A DNA stretch of 64,000 nt. It comes from an uncultured Azohydromonas sp. (GTDB lineage: Bacteria > Pseudomonadota > Gammaproteobacteria > Burkholderiales > Burkholderiaceae_C). Location: the NCBI RefSeq assembly GCF_937926365.1, contig NZ_CALAOH010000226.1, forward strand, positions 62,001 through 126,000, in the 5' to 3' direction. The translations under genes and the position numbers were made by a program. Numbering within the stretch: the stretch's first letter is position 1; each line of letters begins with the position of its first letter. Shown here piece by piece: positions 1 to 9,422 of this stretch. The notes beneath the pieces were generated by a model that saw only the letters and a list, made by a program, of their open reading frames with translations, ran no database searches and was not told the origin of the DNA.

Positions 1-3000
1 ATCGGACTGGGTCAGGGTACTGACCAAGCGGCCGCCAGGATTCAGCTGGGCTTCAAGCTCATGACGGACAGCTCGGCCGAAACCATGCGCATCGGCCGTG
101 AGGCCGTGACCACAGTGCGTGGGATCTGGACCGGTACCGGCGACGGTGTGTCCAAGCTCGCTGAGGCCGCTGCCACCGGCAAGAAGCACCTCGGCGACCT
201 CACCGGCGCCGAGAAGGCGGCAGCCAATGAAATGAAGGGGCTGCTGGGCGAGTGGGCTGGTCGCGCCTCCGCGCTCAACGCGGCGTCGGCGGCGACGTCT
301 GCGCTCACGGCAGAGGAGCAAGCCCTTGTCGCGCTGCGGTCGAAGCTCGCGTCCGGCACGTCTGCGCTGGGGGACAAAGAGAAGAAGCTCATCCTGACGT
401 ATGCCGAAGCGGTGGCGGAGATGAGCCGGAACAACGCTGCTCAGCAGACCGCGGCGGCGCTCAGCGCGCAGCTGGCGGAGGCATCACACAAGGCAACCGA
501 AGAACTGCAGTCGCAGATCAAGGCCGAGCGCGAGAAGAACGAGGCCATTGGCCTGAGCGCGCGCCAGGTCGTCGAGCTGGAGGCCGCGCGCATGCGGCTG
601 ACGGCCGAGGAAAAGGGCGGCTATGCCACGGCGCTGGAAACGGCATCCGTCTACGCCGGCGACTACGCCAACGCCTACATGGCTGCGGCTGCAGCGGCAC
701 GGCAGCAGGCGTCTGCACTGCGCGAGCTCGCCAGCGTCAGGGTGTCTGGTGCCGTGAAGGCGCAAGGCGTGGAACTCGACTCGAAGGCGCGCCAGGAGCT
801 CGATGCGTTCCTGGACCCGGCGCGCGCGCAGACGTTCGGAGAAGCGTTGCGCGATGCATTCGGCGCCGCCAGCAGCGCGCTCGGCAATCTCGCCAGTGCC
901 ATGGACGAGTACGCACGCAAGCAGGCTGAAATCGAGAAGCAGCGGGTCAACGTTTCCAAGATCGAGGACCAGTCCGAGCGCTGGAGCAAGGAAGCCGAGC
1001 TGAGCCGCCGCGAGACCGAGATGCAGGTTTCAACCTATGCGGATCTCACGGGCGCAGCGAAAGACTTTTTTGAAGAGGGCAGCCGCGGTTACAAGATCAT
1101 GGCTGCGGCCGAGAAGGGGTTTCGGGCCCTAGAGCTGGCCAACGCGGCTGCGAGTGCGGCGCAGCAGCTCGGCCTCATTGGCCAGGTGACGGCAACCAAG
1201 GTGGCCGGCGAGGCGGCCAAAGTGGGCGCGGTGGTGGCTGGCCAGGCCACCGAAACCGCCGCGGTGACGGCCGGCGAGGCCGCGCGCAATACCGCCAAGA
1301 TCCCGGGCGTTTTCATGGCCTTCATGTCGGCGCTCGGTCCCTGGGGCATGGCCGCCGCGGGCGTGGCCATCGCGGCCGTGCTCGGCGGCGCGGTGAGCGG
1401 TGGTGGCGGCGCGGTGGTGGATCCGGGCAACACGGGCACCGGCACCGTGCTCGGTGACGTCAGCGCGCAAAGCGAGAGCATCGCCAACAGCATTGACGCG
1501 CTGCGCGAAGTGGACACGCTGACAATGCGCTATAGCGCCGCCATGCTGTCCTCGCTGCGCAACATCGAGAGCAGCCTGGCCGGTGTGTCGAGCCTGATCG
1601 TGCGCGCTGGCGTGGTTGAAGCCTCTGGCGCGGGCATTGCGGTGGGGCGTGAAGTCTCGACCATGGGCAAGATCGAGGGCGCGGCAGTGCGCGCCGCGGC
1701 CGCGTATGTGAGTTTCGGACTCACCGAGGTGCTGGGCATCGGCAAGGCCCTGAGCAACCTCGCCGGCAAGATGTTCAGCACCAAGACGAGCATCACCGGC
1801 CAGGGCATTACCGCGGATCCGCAGGCGCTGGGCGCAATCATGGCGAGTGGTTTCCAAGCCAGCTATTACGCCGACGTGTACCAAAAGAAGAAGCGTTTTG
1901 GCTTCACGGTGGGTGAGAGCAATTACACGGCCAACACCGGCGCGGCGGATCCCGAGCTTGAGCGCCAGTTTGGTTTGATCCTCACGGGGTTTGCCGATAC
2001 CGTGCGCGCCGCGGCCGGGCCGCTGGATGAATCCTTCGCCCTGGTCGAGCAGCGCCTGGCGGCCCATGTGGTCAAGATCGGCAAGATCAATATTGCTGGG
2101 CTGACTGGCAGCGAGATTCAGGAAAAGCTCTCGGCCGTGTTTGGCGCCGCCGGCGACGAGATCGCAGCAGCCGCGCTGCCTGGGCTGACGGACTTTCAGC
2201 GGGTGGGCGAGGGGTATCTGGAAACCGTGGCGCGCGTGGCAAGCGGTGTGGAAGTGGCCGGCGCGGCGCTCGACGGCTTTGGCGTGACGGCCTTGAATTT
2301 CCGCAACCTGGCCAACAAGCAAGGAGACGTTGCGGCCGAAATCGTGCGCGAGAGTTTGGTGGCAGCCGAGACGGCGGCCACCAGCCTGACCACCGTGCGG
2401 CTTTTCGGGTTCACGTTCACGGTAGCGGCCGAGACAGTCACCAGCGGCATTGGCAAGCTGATCGAGGGATTCGACGGCACGGCCGAGGAAATTGGCGAGG
2501 TTTACAGGGCGCTCGATGCCTTGCGCGACAGCATGGCCGCCATTGGCCTACGTGCAGCCGATGTCACCTCGGCCATGCTGCTGGGTGCCGGCGGCCTGGA
2601 TGCGCTCACCGAGGGCCTGGGATCATTCCGCGAGGGGTATTACAGCGAGGCCGAGCAGCTGGCTGCGCTCGGCATCGAGCTGGCTGATGCGTTTCGCCAG
2701 GCGGGCACCGCCATGCCGGCTTCGCGCGAGGCTTTTCGCCTCATGGTCGAGGGCATCGACCGCACCGGCGAGGCTGGACAAAAGTTGTTCGGCCGCCTGG
2801 TGACACTGTCCGATGGCTTCGGGCAGTGGGCCGATGGCGTCCAGGCCCAGGCCGATGCCTGGGCACAGCTGCAGAAGACCATTCGCGCGGGCAGTGGCGC
2901 GCGTAATCAGCAGGATTCGCGCGCCGATGTGTGGCTGGATGCGCAGCAGGCCGCGGCGGCTTTGCGCGACAACATCACGGACATGCTGAGTGCTGCTCAG

Positions 3001-3912
3001 AAGCATGGCGCGGCCGCGTATGCGCAAGCGCGCGAAGCTGCGGGCGCCATGGCCGGCGCGCAAGCCGGCTGGATGCTGTTGTCGAAGCCGCTCAACGGCA
3101 TGGCGCTGGAGATGGAGCGCGTGCGTGCCAATGCCGAAGCGATGCGCCCGGTGCTGGTCGAGCTGTACGGCAGCACGTGGCAAGCGAGCCAGATCATCCC
3201 GAAAGCCATCGCCCAGCAGACGGCGGCGCTCAAGAAAAACTTCATGTCCGACGTCACCGACCAACTCCTGCAGCTCACGGACGCCAGCGCCTACGCCGCC
3301 AAGCAGCTGAAGGAGGAGCAAGCCCAGCGCCTGGCCGACGCGAAGGCACTGGGCCTGTCGGCCGCGGAGATCGCGAAGGTGACGGCGCTGCACAAGGCGC
3401 AGACGTCTGCACTGCAGGCAGAGGCCGCCGCGTGGAAAGCAAGCGCGGCGAGCAATCTGCGCGGCTGGCTCGACGGCCAGCAGCTCAGCGACAGGTCGTC
3501 TCTCGACCCGGGGCGCCAGTTCCAGGCCGCGCAGCAGCAGTTCGCGAGCGTCGTTGCCGCCGCGCGCGGCAAGGACCAGGCGGCCCTGGACCGCGTCACA
3601 TCGGTGGCCGACACGCTGCTGAGCACGGGCCGCGGCATGTACGGCTCGGGCTCGCAGTACGTCGCGCTGGAGGCGATGACGCGGCGCACGGTCGAGTCCC
3701 TCGGCCGCGCGCTGGAACTGCCTGGGTTCAGCCTGGCTGAGCAGAAGGCTGAGCAGCTCAAGCAGACGGCGGAGCTGAAGAAGCAGACCGAGGAGCTTAA
3801 GGCGCTGGTTGTGCTGCAAGGCGCCGGCACCAAGGACGTGCTCGCGGAGCTGAAGCTGCTGAGGCAGCGCATTGAAGACCTGGAGAGGCCCCTGAGGCAG
3901 GCGGTGGCATGA
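1..3912 (+). CDS. Phage tail tape-measure protein, 5' end missing
   Basis: The reading frame is open from the first base, so the true start lies upstream; 1,303 codons are visible. The protein is Ala/Gln/Glu-rich with long coiled-coil stretches and a hydrophobic Gly/Ala segment near nucleotides 1300-1430, as expected for a tape-measure protein that sets siphophage tail length and passes through the host membrane. The C-terminus is a Lys/Glu/Leu coiled coil. The stop overlaps the next gene by ATGA, which indicates one tail operon. It has no obvious similarity to the second tape-measure protein at 52707. The identification rests on size, composition and position. Confidence 0.75.
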   Translation: MGLGQGTDQAAARIQLGFKLMTDSSAETMRIGREAVTTVRGIWTGTGDGVSKLAEAAATGKKHLGDLTGAEKAAANEMKGLLGEWAGRASALNAASAATSALTAEEQALVALRSKLASGTSALGDKEKKLILTYAEAVAEMSRNNAAQQTAAALSAQLAEASHKATEELQSQIKAEREKNEAIGLSARQVVELEAARMRLTAEEKGGYATALETASVYAGDYANAYMAAAAAARQQASALRELASVRVSGAVKAQGVELDSKARQELDAFLDPARAQTFGEALRDAFGAASSALGNLASAMDEYARKQAEIEKQRVNVSKIEDQSERWSKEAELSRRETEMQVSTYADLTGAAKDFFEEGSRGYKIMAAAEKGFRALELANAAASAAQQLGLIGQVTATKVAGEAAKVGAVVAGQATETAAVTAGEAARNTAKIPGVFMAFMSALGPWGMAAAGVAIAAVLGGAVSGGGGAVVDPGNTGTGTVLGDVSAQSESIANSIDALREVDTLTMRYSAAMLSSLRNIESSLAGVSSLIVRAGVVEASGAGIAVGREVSTMGKIEGAAVRAAAAYVSFGLTEVLGIGKALSNLAGKMFSTKTSITGQGITADPQALGAIMASGFQASYYADVYQKKKRFGFTVGESNYTANTGAADPELERQFGLILTGFADTVRAAAGPLDESFALVEQRLAAHVVKIGKINIAGLTGSEIQEKLSAVFGAAGDEIAAAALPGLTDFQRVGEGYLETVARVASGVEVAGAALDGFGVTALNFRNLANKQGDVAAEIVRESLVAAETAATSLTTVRLFGFTFTVAAETVTSGIGKLIEGFDGTAEEIGEVYRALDALRDSMAAIGLRAADVTSAMLLGAGGLDALTEGLGSFREGYYSEAEQLAALGIELADAFRQAGTAMPASREAFRLMVEGIDRTGEAGQKLFGRLVTLSDGFGQWADGVQAQADAWAQLQKTIRAGSGARNQQDSRADVWLDAQQAAAALRDNITDMLSAAQKHGAAAYAQAREAAGAMAGAQAGWMLLSKPLNGMALEMERVRANAEAMRPVLVELYGSTWQASQIIPKAIAQQTAALKKNFMSDVTDQLLQLTDASAYAAKQLKEEQAQRLADAKALGLSAAEIAKVTALHKAQTSALQAEAAAWKASAASNLRGWLDGQQLSDRSSLDPGRQFQAAQQQFASVVAAARGKDQAALDRVTSVADTLLSTGRGMYGSGSQYVALEAMTRRTVESLGRALELPGFSLAEQKAEQLKQTAELKKQTEELKALVVLQGAGTKDVLAELKLLRQRIEDLERPLRQAVA

Positions 3913-5447
3913 AGACCTACGCGATCGAAATGACGGTAGCCGTCGATGCGGCCGGGACGCTGCGCACGCTCTACGTGTCCAGCGGCCCGCTCGTCACGGG
4001 CCCGGATGACACGCCGCCGCACACGGCGTTCATGGGGCGGGTGCAGCAGCCCGCGCTGTACCGCACCGATCTCTGGGAGCCCGGCACCACGGGCGGCGCT
4101 TCCCGCGTTTCGACCGGCGAGGTCGTGCTCGTGAACGTTGATGAAGCGCTTGACGACTGGATCGGCTACGGCTGGGCCGGGCGGGAGATCGTGCTGCGTG
4201 TCGGCGAGCCGGGCACGGCCTACCCAACAGCATGGTCGCGCGTGCTGACCGGCACCATGGAGCAAGCGACGTTCGAGGGCGACCGTGTCGTGATCCGCGT
4301 ACGCGACAGGCAGGCGGTGCTGGACGTGCCGGCAAGCCCCAACACCTACGCCGGCGACAACGCGCTGCCGGCCGGGCTGGAGGGCGGCGCCGACGACCTG
4401 GCGGACCAGCGCAAGCCACGCTGCTGGGGTCTGGTGCGCAACGTCTCGCCGCCGTGCGTGAACAGCGCCCGGCTGATCTACCAGGTCAGCGACGGTTCGG
4501 TTTCGTCCGTGGATGCGGTCTATGACCGTGGCGTCGCGCTCACCGCGGGCGCGGTGTACGCATCGCAGGCCGAGATGGAGACCACCGCGCCGGCGGCAGG
4601 GAGCTACCGTGTCTGGCCGGCCGGCGGCTACGTCCGTCTCGGATCGCTGCCGGCTGGCCAGCTCACGGCCGACGTCACTGCCACCACTGGCACAACGGCC
4701 CGTGCCGGCTCGCTGTTGCAGTCGCTCGCGCTGACCGCTGGGCTCGCCGCGGGCGATGTCTCCGCGGCCGATGTGTCGGCGCTCAACGCGGCTGCGCCGT
4801 ATGCGCTGGGCCTCTGGCTGCCGTCTGGCGATGAAACGACGTGCCGCGCGGCCATGGACCGCGTCGCCGCATCGGTGGGTGCATGGTGGGCCTTCGACTC
4901 GCTGGGTGTGCTCCGCATGGGGCAGCTCGTGGACCCCGCAGGTGACGTGCCGGCGATGGCAATCGAGTCGTGGCAGATCATGCAGATCCAGCGCCAAGCG
5001 CAGCGCGATGCGGGCGCCGGCGTGCCGGCGTGGCGTGTCACCGTGAATGGCAACCGGAATTGGTCGGTGCAAAGCGACGTTGCGGGTGCCGTGACGGCGG
5101 CGCGCCGCACCTGGCTTGCCATGGCAACGCGCCCGCAGCGCTCGGCACAGGCCAGCATCAAGCTGCAGCACCTGCAGGCTGCTGACCTGGTCGTCGACAG
5201 CCTCATCGACACCCTGGCCGATGCCAAGCTGGAAGCTCAGCGCCTGCTGGCTCTCTACCGCGTCCGCCGTGACATGTTCGAGGTGCGGATCTCGGCCAGC
5301 GCCTCGGCGTTGGCATCGCTGTCGCCGGGCTGCTCGGTGCGACTCACCTGGAAGCGCTACGGCCTCCAGAGCGGCCGGATGCTGCGCGTGCTTGGCGTGC
5401 AGCTGGATCTCGCGCGCGAGCGCGCGTACTTGACGCTGTGGGGGTAG
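3909..5447 (+). CDS. Phage tail protein, probably tail tip/baseplate (512 aa)
   Basis: A soluble 512-residue protein rich in beta-strand-type sequence, starting inside the stop of the tape-measure gene. Proteins directly after the tape measure in siphophages usually form the tail tip and hub. No catalytic motif is evident. The next gene begins 3 nt downstream, so the two are probably translated together. The structural role is inferred from position; the exact family is not recognised. Confidence 0.6.
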   Translation: MKTYAIEMTVAVDAAGTLRTLYVSSGPLVTGPDDTPPHTAFMGRVQQPALYRTDLWEPGTTGGASRVSTGEVVLVNVDEALDDWIGYGWAGREIVLRVGEPGTAYPTAWSRVLTGTMEQATFEGDRVVIRVRDRQAVLDVPASPNTYAGDNALPAGLEGGADDLADQRKPRCWGLVRNVSPPCVNSARLIYQVSDGSVSSVDAVYDRGVALTAGAVYASQAEMETTAPAAGSYRVWPAGGYVRLGSLPAGQLTADVTATTGTTARAGSLLQSLALTAGLAAGDVSAADVSALNAAAPYALGLWLPSGDETTCRAAMDRVAASVGAWWAFDSLGVLRMGQLVDPAGDVPAMAIESWQIMQIQRQAQRDAGAGVPAWRVTVNGNRNWSVQSDVAGAVTAARRTWLAMATRPQRSAQASIKLQHLQAADLVVDSLIDTLADAKLEAQRLLALYRVRRDMFEVRISASASALASLSPGCSVRLTWKRYGLQSGRMLRVLGVQLDLARERAYLTLWG

Positions 5448-5450
5448 GTG

Positions 5451-6329
5451 ATGGCCAATATCCTGATCGCCTGGGGCAACGATGCTGATCGCGCGACGCT
5501 GTCCGGCGGCGCGTGGGTGTCCACGCTGCCGCGCACGAACCTGCAGACGCGTGAGCTTGCGCGGGTCGCCCGGTCGACATCGGCAGCCACGGCCGCCACG
5601 AAGTTCACCGCGACGTTCGCCGGCCGGCCACCGCTGATCGACTGCATCGTCTTGGTCGCTCACAACCTGAGCGCGGCGGCCCGGTGGAAGGTGACCGCCA
5701 GCAACGCGGCGGGCAGCAAGGTTCGAAGCACGGGCTGGATGGACGTCTGGAAGCGTAGCGACCCGGCAGAGCTGGAGTGGGAGGATGACCGGTGGTGGAG
5801 CGGTCTGCCGGACGCGGAGACCATCGCTGCCTTCACACCGCTACTGGTCTGGACCGGTGGACGCAAGCTCTGGCCGTCTGCTGATGACGTCACGAACCCG
5901 GCGACGTGGACGGTCGAGATTGACGACTCAACAAACCCGGCGGGCTATGTGCAATTTGGGCGGCTTTTCATGGGTCGTGCATTCCAGCCGAAATACAACT
6001 ACGAATGGGGTTCGGGCCTGGGCTACGAAACTGAAACCACCGTCGATCAAAGCCTCGATGGTGTTGAGTTTTTCGGGCGCCGCCCGCCGGTGCGCATATT
6101 CAATTTCCGGCTTGGGAATCTGAATGACGCCGAGGCCTACGGCGCGGTACTGCTGCTGCAGCGCACTGTGGGGATTGATGGCGAGGTCGTCGTCATTCCA
6201 GATCCCGGCTCTAGCCAGTTCTCGCTGCAACGGAACATTTACGGGCGGCTGCGGCGGTTGAGCCTGATCGAGAACCCGCATTACCAGACCCACGGCCATG
6301 CATACGAAGTGAAGGAGATCATCGCGTGA
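5451..6329 (+). CDS. Phage tail-associated protein (292 aa)
   Basis: A 292-residue protein beginning MANILIAWGN, rich in Trp, Asp and Asn, with a C-terminal half that looks like a beta-sandwich. ATG at 5451 was preferred over GTG at 5448 because the G-rich stretch at 5440-5444 is then better spaced. The stop overlaps the next start. Its place between the tail-tip gene and the fibre-like gene suggests a baseplate or fibre-attachment protein. Function is inferred from position only. Confidence 0.55.
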   Translation: MANILIAWGNDADRATLSGGAWVSTLPRTNLQTRELARVARSTSAATAATKFTATFAGRPPLIDCIVLVAHNLSAAARWKVTASNAAGSKVRSTGWMDVWKRSDPAELEWEDDRWWSGLPDAETIAAFTPLLVWTGGRKLWPSADDVTNPATWTVEIDDSTNPAGYVQFGRLFMGRAFQPKYNYEWGSGLGYETETTVDQSLDGVEFFGRRPPVRIFNFRLGNLNDAEAYGAVLLLQRTVGIDGEVVVIPDPGSSQFSLQRNIYGRLRRLSLIENPHYQTHGHAYEVKEIIA

Positions 6330-7855
6330 CTATCGTCGTGAATATCAACGGCCGAACATACTCGGACGATGACGATCCGGACACTGGCATGGGAGCGGGC
6401 GGTCACCGGCGGTTGCTGCTGCCGCTCGTGCATGACATCGTGACAGTCGCCGGAGCCGTGGCCAGCGCCGCTGAGGGGACGGCAACGAAAGCAGCGCAGG
6501 CGTCTGCAAGTTCGACGGCGGCTGCGGCCAGCGCTGCCGTGGCCAGCAGCGCCGGCGCCAATGCAACCGCGGCGGCTGCCGCGGTTGCCGCATTGGCGTC
6601 TGGCTCGGCAACGGCCCGCGCCACTGTGCCGCCATCACTGCTGCTGCCGTTTGCGAGTGGGCGGTTTGTGGATCCGCGCCTGGTATTCGGGCGCAGCTCC
6701 ACGGCCCAGCGCATCAACGGACGCGGTCAGGTCGAAGCGGTGCTCGCGGGCGTGCCGCGCCTTGCGCATGATCCGATGAGCCTGGCGTGCCAAGGCGTGA
6801 TGGTGGAGGCCGCGGCTACAAACCTGTTGCTGCACAGCAGCGACCTGTCCCAGTCGGCCTGGAACAAGAGCACCGTGGTCGGGCTCGATGCGACACGCTA
6901 TCTGGCCCCGGACGGCACCATGTCGGCCTGGAGGGTGTACGAAACCGCCACCACGGCGCAACACACCGTGAGCCAGGCGTTCAACGTCGTGGCATCAACG
7001 ACCTATACCGTGTCGGCCTTTGTGAAGGCCGCGGAGCGCACCCGCGTGCGCGTGTATATGGGATCGTTGGCCAACCAAGTGGCGTCCAACATCGTGGAGC
7101 TCAACTTGCTGACCGGGGAGTACACGACCCCGGACCCGTCGCGCACGCGGGTTGAGGCCTACCCGAATGGTTGGTATCGGGTGTCGGCCACATCGACCAC
7201 CATCGCCGCGCCCGGGGCAAGCTGCTCGCTGAGCGTTCAAGTGATCGCGACGGCGAACGTTTCCAGCTACACCGGGGACGGTGCATCGGGTGTCCTGGTG
7301 TGGCACGGTCAGGCCGAGCTGGGCGAGCTGTCCACCAGCCCGATTCCTACCGCCGGCGCGCAAACGACGCGCACCGCGGAAACCTGCCCGCTGTCAGTGG
7401 GCGCGTGGCTGCGGCAGGGGGAGGGCACGCTCTACGCCGAGTTCATTCGGGCGGCGGCTGTGTCTACCGGTGCCGCGCCGGTGGTGCTCTCGCTGAATGA
7501 CGGTACCGCCTCCAATCGCGTGGCCCTGGTGCTCGTACGCAATGCCGTGAGCGGGGCGAGCCAGGTAGCGGCATCGATCACCTCGGGCGGGGTGGATGTG
7601 ACCTCAACGGCTGCGGTCATCGCGGCGGGCGCGGTGGTACGGGTCATGGTGGCCTATCGCGCGCTCGATGCGGCCCTGTACGTCAACGGGGTCGAGGTGT
7701 GGGCCGGCACCGGTGCGGCTATTCCCGCGGCGCTGTCGACGCTATGCCTTGGCGCTGACTCGGCGGGTGCCAACCAGGTCAACGGCGTTCTCGGGTGCGT
7801 GGCCTATTTCCCGGCGCGCCTGGCCGCCGTGCAGTGCATCGCTATGACGGCGTGA
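6326..7855 (+). CDS. Phage tail fibre-like protein with lectin-type domains (509 aa)
   Basis: Starts with GTG overlapping the previous stop. The N-terminus (about 1-45) would attach to the tail. Residues about 50-100 are an Ala/Ser-rich stretch typical of a trimeric fibre stalk. The rest contains carbohydrate-binding-like sequence (SAWNKSTVVG, TTYTVSAFVKAA) and a C-terminal LamG/concanavalin-like beta-sandwich. These are common in phage fibres that bind surface sugars. A role in host recognition is inferred from domain layout and position. Confidence 0.65.
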   Translation: MTIVVNINGRTYSDDDDPDTGMGAGGHRRLLLPLVHDIVTVAGAVASAAEGTATKAAQASASSTAAAASAAVASSAGANATAAAAAVAALASGSATARATVPPSLLLPFASGRFVDPRLVFGRSSTAQRINGRGQVEAVLAGVPRLAHDPMSLACQGVMVEAAATNLLLHSSDLSQSAWNKSTVVGLDATRYLAPDGTMSAWRVYETATTAQHTVSQAFNVVASTTYTVSAFVKAAERTRVRVYMGSLANQVASNIVELNLLTGEYTTPDPSRTRVEAYPNGWYRVSATSTTIAAPGASCSLSVQVIATANVSSYTGDGASGVLVWHGQAELGELSTSPIPTAGAQTTRTAETCPLSVGAWLRQGEGTLYAEFIRAAAVSTGAAPVVLSLNDGTASNRVALVLVRNAVSGASQVAASITSGGVDVTSTAAVIAAGAVVRVMVAYRALDAALYVNGVEVWAGTGAAIPAALSTLCLGADSAGANQVNGVLGCVAYFPARLAAVQCIAMTA

Positions 7856-7865
7856 AGGAGAACAG

Positions 7866-8108
7866 ATGCCCGATCTCGACATCATCGGCCTCCTGTGCGC
7901 TATCACCGGCGACACCGCCGTACAACTGGCCGGTTGGCACATCAACAGCACGGCGCCGCTGCCAGGCCTCGGCCTGTACGAAGTCACGCCGAAGGCCCCG
8001 CAGCGCGTGTTCGCCGGTGTGCAAACCCACTTCTACAGGTTCGAAAGTCGCGAGCAAGCCGAAGAACTGCTGGCCACCGCCGCGAGCCTGCCCGCGCAAC
8101 AGCCATAA
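7866..8108 (+). CDS. Small phage protein (80 aa), function unknown
   Basis: A good ribosome-binding site (GAAGGAGA) lies 5 nt before the ATG. The 80-residue product has no signal peptide or membrane segment; its C-terminal half is helical and acidic. It sits between the fibre gene and the lysis genes, where small fibre-assembly or accessory proteins are often found. I do not recognise the family. Confidence 0.5.
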   Translation: MPDLDIIGLLCAITGDTAVQLAGWHINSTAPLPGLGLYEVTPKAPQRVFAGVQTHFYRFESREQAEELLATAASLPAQQP

Positions 8109-8119
8109 AAGGACGCGAC

Positions 8120-8341
8120 ATGCCACAGCTTTCAGGTACCGCAAACAACCAGACCCCAACCAACGGCGACCTGGGTGGGATGGCCCACCAGTCGCCGGAA
8201 GGCTTCGTGCTGCGGCCGCAGTCCAGTGCGACTCCGTACAACCCAGGTGACATGGTCTTCCAGTCCACTGAGGCCGCACTCACGGTCAAGCGACGCATGG
8301 CAGACGGCAGCGTGAAGTCGATCAGCTGGCCGTGGTCGTGA
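8120..8341 (+). CDS. Small phage protein (73 aa), function unknown
   Basis: ATG at 8120 was chosen because AAGGA lies 6 nt upstream and it follows the previous stop by 11 nt. The product begins MPQLSGTANN and contains Gly/Asn/Pro-rich sequence and YNPGDMVFQS, a beta-rich style seen in minor tail decorations. A perfect terminator follows, so this closes the tail transcript. Function is unknown. Confidence 0.5.
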   Translation: MPQLSGTANNQTPTNGDLGGMAHQSPEGFVLRPQSSATPYNPGDMVFQSTEAALTVKRRMADGSVKSISWPWS

Positions 8342-8374
8342 CGCATTGCGCGACAGGACCTCAACGCAGTACCC

Positions 8375-8405
8375 ATGCCCGCCACTTGGCGGGCATTTTC
8401 ATTTC
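8375..8405 (+). terminator. Rho-independent terminator after the tail genes
   Basis: A perfect 9-bp stem, ATGCCCGCC at 8375-8383 and GGCGGGCAT at 8388-8396, with a 4-nt loop, followed by TTTTCATTT. It separates the tail operon from the lysis cassette. Confidence 0.85.
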
Positions 8406-8417
8406 AGGGAGGCACCC

Positions 8418-8810
8418 ATGGGTGGTGACGCAGTGCAAACGTCTGCACGGGATGGAGAAGCGGCCGATGACGTGGGCGGCGAGTGCTTGGCAGGGCTGAC
8501 GCCGGAGCAACGGCTGGATGCGATCGAGCAGCGGCTGCGCCGCGGTGCAGACAGGATTGCGGCGCTGGAAAATGGCCTGGCCACGAACACACAGCTCACG
8601 ACTGAAATCCGCGAGCTGCTGGAGTTTGGCCGTAACGGGCTGCGCCTGCTCGGTCACCTCGGCGTCGTGATGCGCTGGGCCGGCGGCATCGCTGCCGCGG
8701 TGAGTGCCATGGTTGGCCTGTGGCATGCCGTGCGCTCCGGCGTGCCGGTGGACAGCGGCGACGTGCTGTCCGCTGTGGTCCAGGCCTACCGCGACGGGAG
8801 CCAGAAATGA
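8418..8810 (+). CDS. Putative holin-like phage membrane protein (130 aa)
   Basis: GGGAGG lies 6 nt before ATG 8418, which favours this start over the upstream in-frame ATG at 8346 (that one lies before the terminator). Residues about 30-70 form a charged coiled coil; residues about 80-105 contain a hydrophobic segment around LGHLGVVMRWAGGIAAAVSA. The gene overlaps the endolysin gene by ATGA. A single coiled coil plus membrane segment directly before an endolysin fits a holin or holin-like protein. The role is inferred from context. Confidence 0.55.
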   Translation: MGGDAVQTSARDGEAADDVGGECLAGLTPEQRLDAIEQRLRRGADRIAALENGLATNTQLTTEIRELLEFGRNGLRLLGHLGVVMRWAGGIAAAVSAMVGLWHAVRSGVPVDSGDVLSAVVQAYRDGSQK

Positions 8811-9286
8811 AATCGGGCCGTGTCGCGATTGCCGGCCTGAGCCTGTCCGCTGCGGCGCTGATTGGTCTCTGGGGTCGAGAGGGGTGGACGGAACGGGCTG
8901 TCATCCCAGTGCCCGGCGACGTGCCGACGATCGGCCCCGGGCTGACGCAGCGCGCGGACGGCACGCCGGTGCAGCTCGGCGACCGCATCACGCCGCTCGA
9001 CGGTGCCCGGCGCAGCCTGGCGCACATCCAGCGCGACGAAGCAGGCCTCAAGCGCTGCGTCACCGTGGAGCTACACCAAGCGGAGTACGACGCGTACTTG
9101 AGCTTGGCGTACAACATCGGCGTAGCGGCTTTCTGCAGCTCAACGCTTGTGAAGCGGCTCAACGCCGGCGACTACGCCGGCGCGTGTGCCGAGATCCTGC
9201 GTTGGGACAAGTTCCGTGGGCAGCCGCTGCGCGGGCTCACGCTGCGCCGCCAAGCGGAGTACCGGCAGTGCGTAGACGCCGGCTGA
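8807..9286 (+). CDS. Phage lysozyme, GH24 family, SAR-type endolysin (159 aa)
   Basis: A muramidase that cuts the glycan strands of peptidoglycan during lysis. The N-terminal hydrophobic, Ala/Gly/Ser-rich segment (about 5-22) without a clear cleavage site fits a signal-anchor-release endolysin. It is followed by GREGW (Glu25) and GDVPTIG (Asp38, Thr41), the active-site region of phage lysozymes in the variant with PVPGD before the Asp. The LAYNIG motif and full family length support an intact enzyme. No Rz/Rz1 spanin pair is visible after it. Confidence 0.88.
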   Translation: MKSGRVAIAGLSLSAAALIGLWGREGWTERAVIPVPGDVPTIGPGLTQRADGTPVQLGDRITPLDGARRSLAHIQRDEAGLKRCVTVELHQAEYDAYLSLAYNIGVAAFCSSTLVKRLNAGDYAGACAEILRWDKFRGQPLRGLTLRRQAEYRQCVDAG

Positions 9287-9422
9287 GGTTGTGCCGGCAT
9301 GCATTGCGGAAACGGTGCAGAAGCGATGCGGAAATCATGTACTCGCGCGGCCTGGAATAAGTTGTTCACCGTGCTGCGCACGACCCGCGACGCTTGGAAA
9401 CAGCGCTTGGCGGCAGCACGGC

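Noticed and set aside
1129..5663. Long reverse-strand frames across the first prophage tail genes
   Set aside because: They are mirror frames of GC-rich coding DNA; composition is Arg/His/Ala-rich with no motifs, and the + strand genes are well supported.
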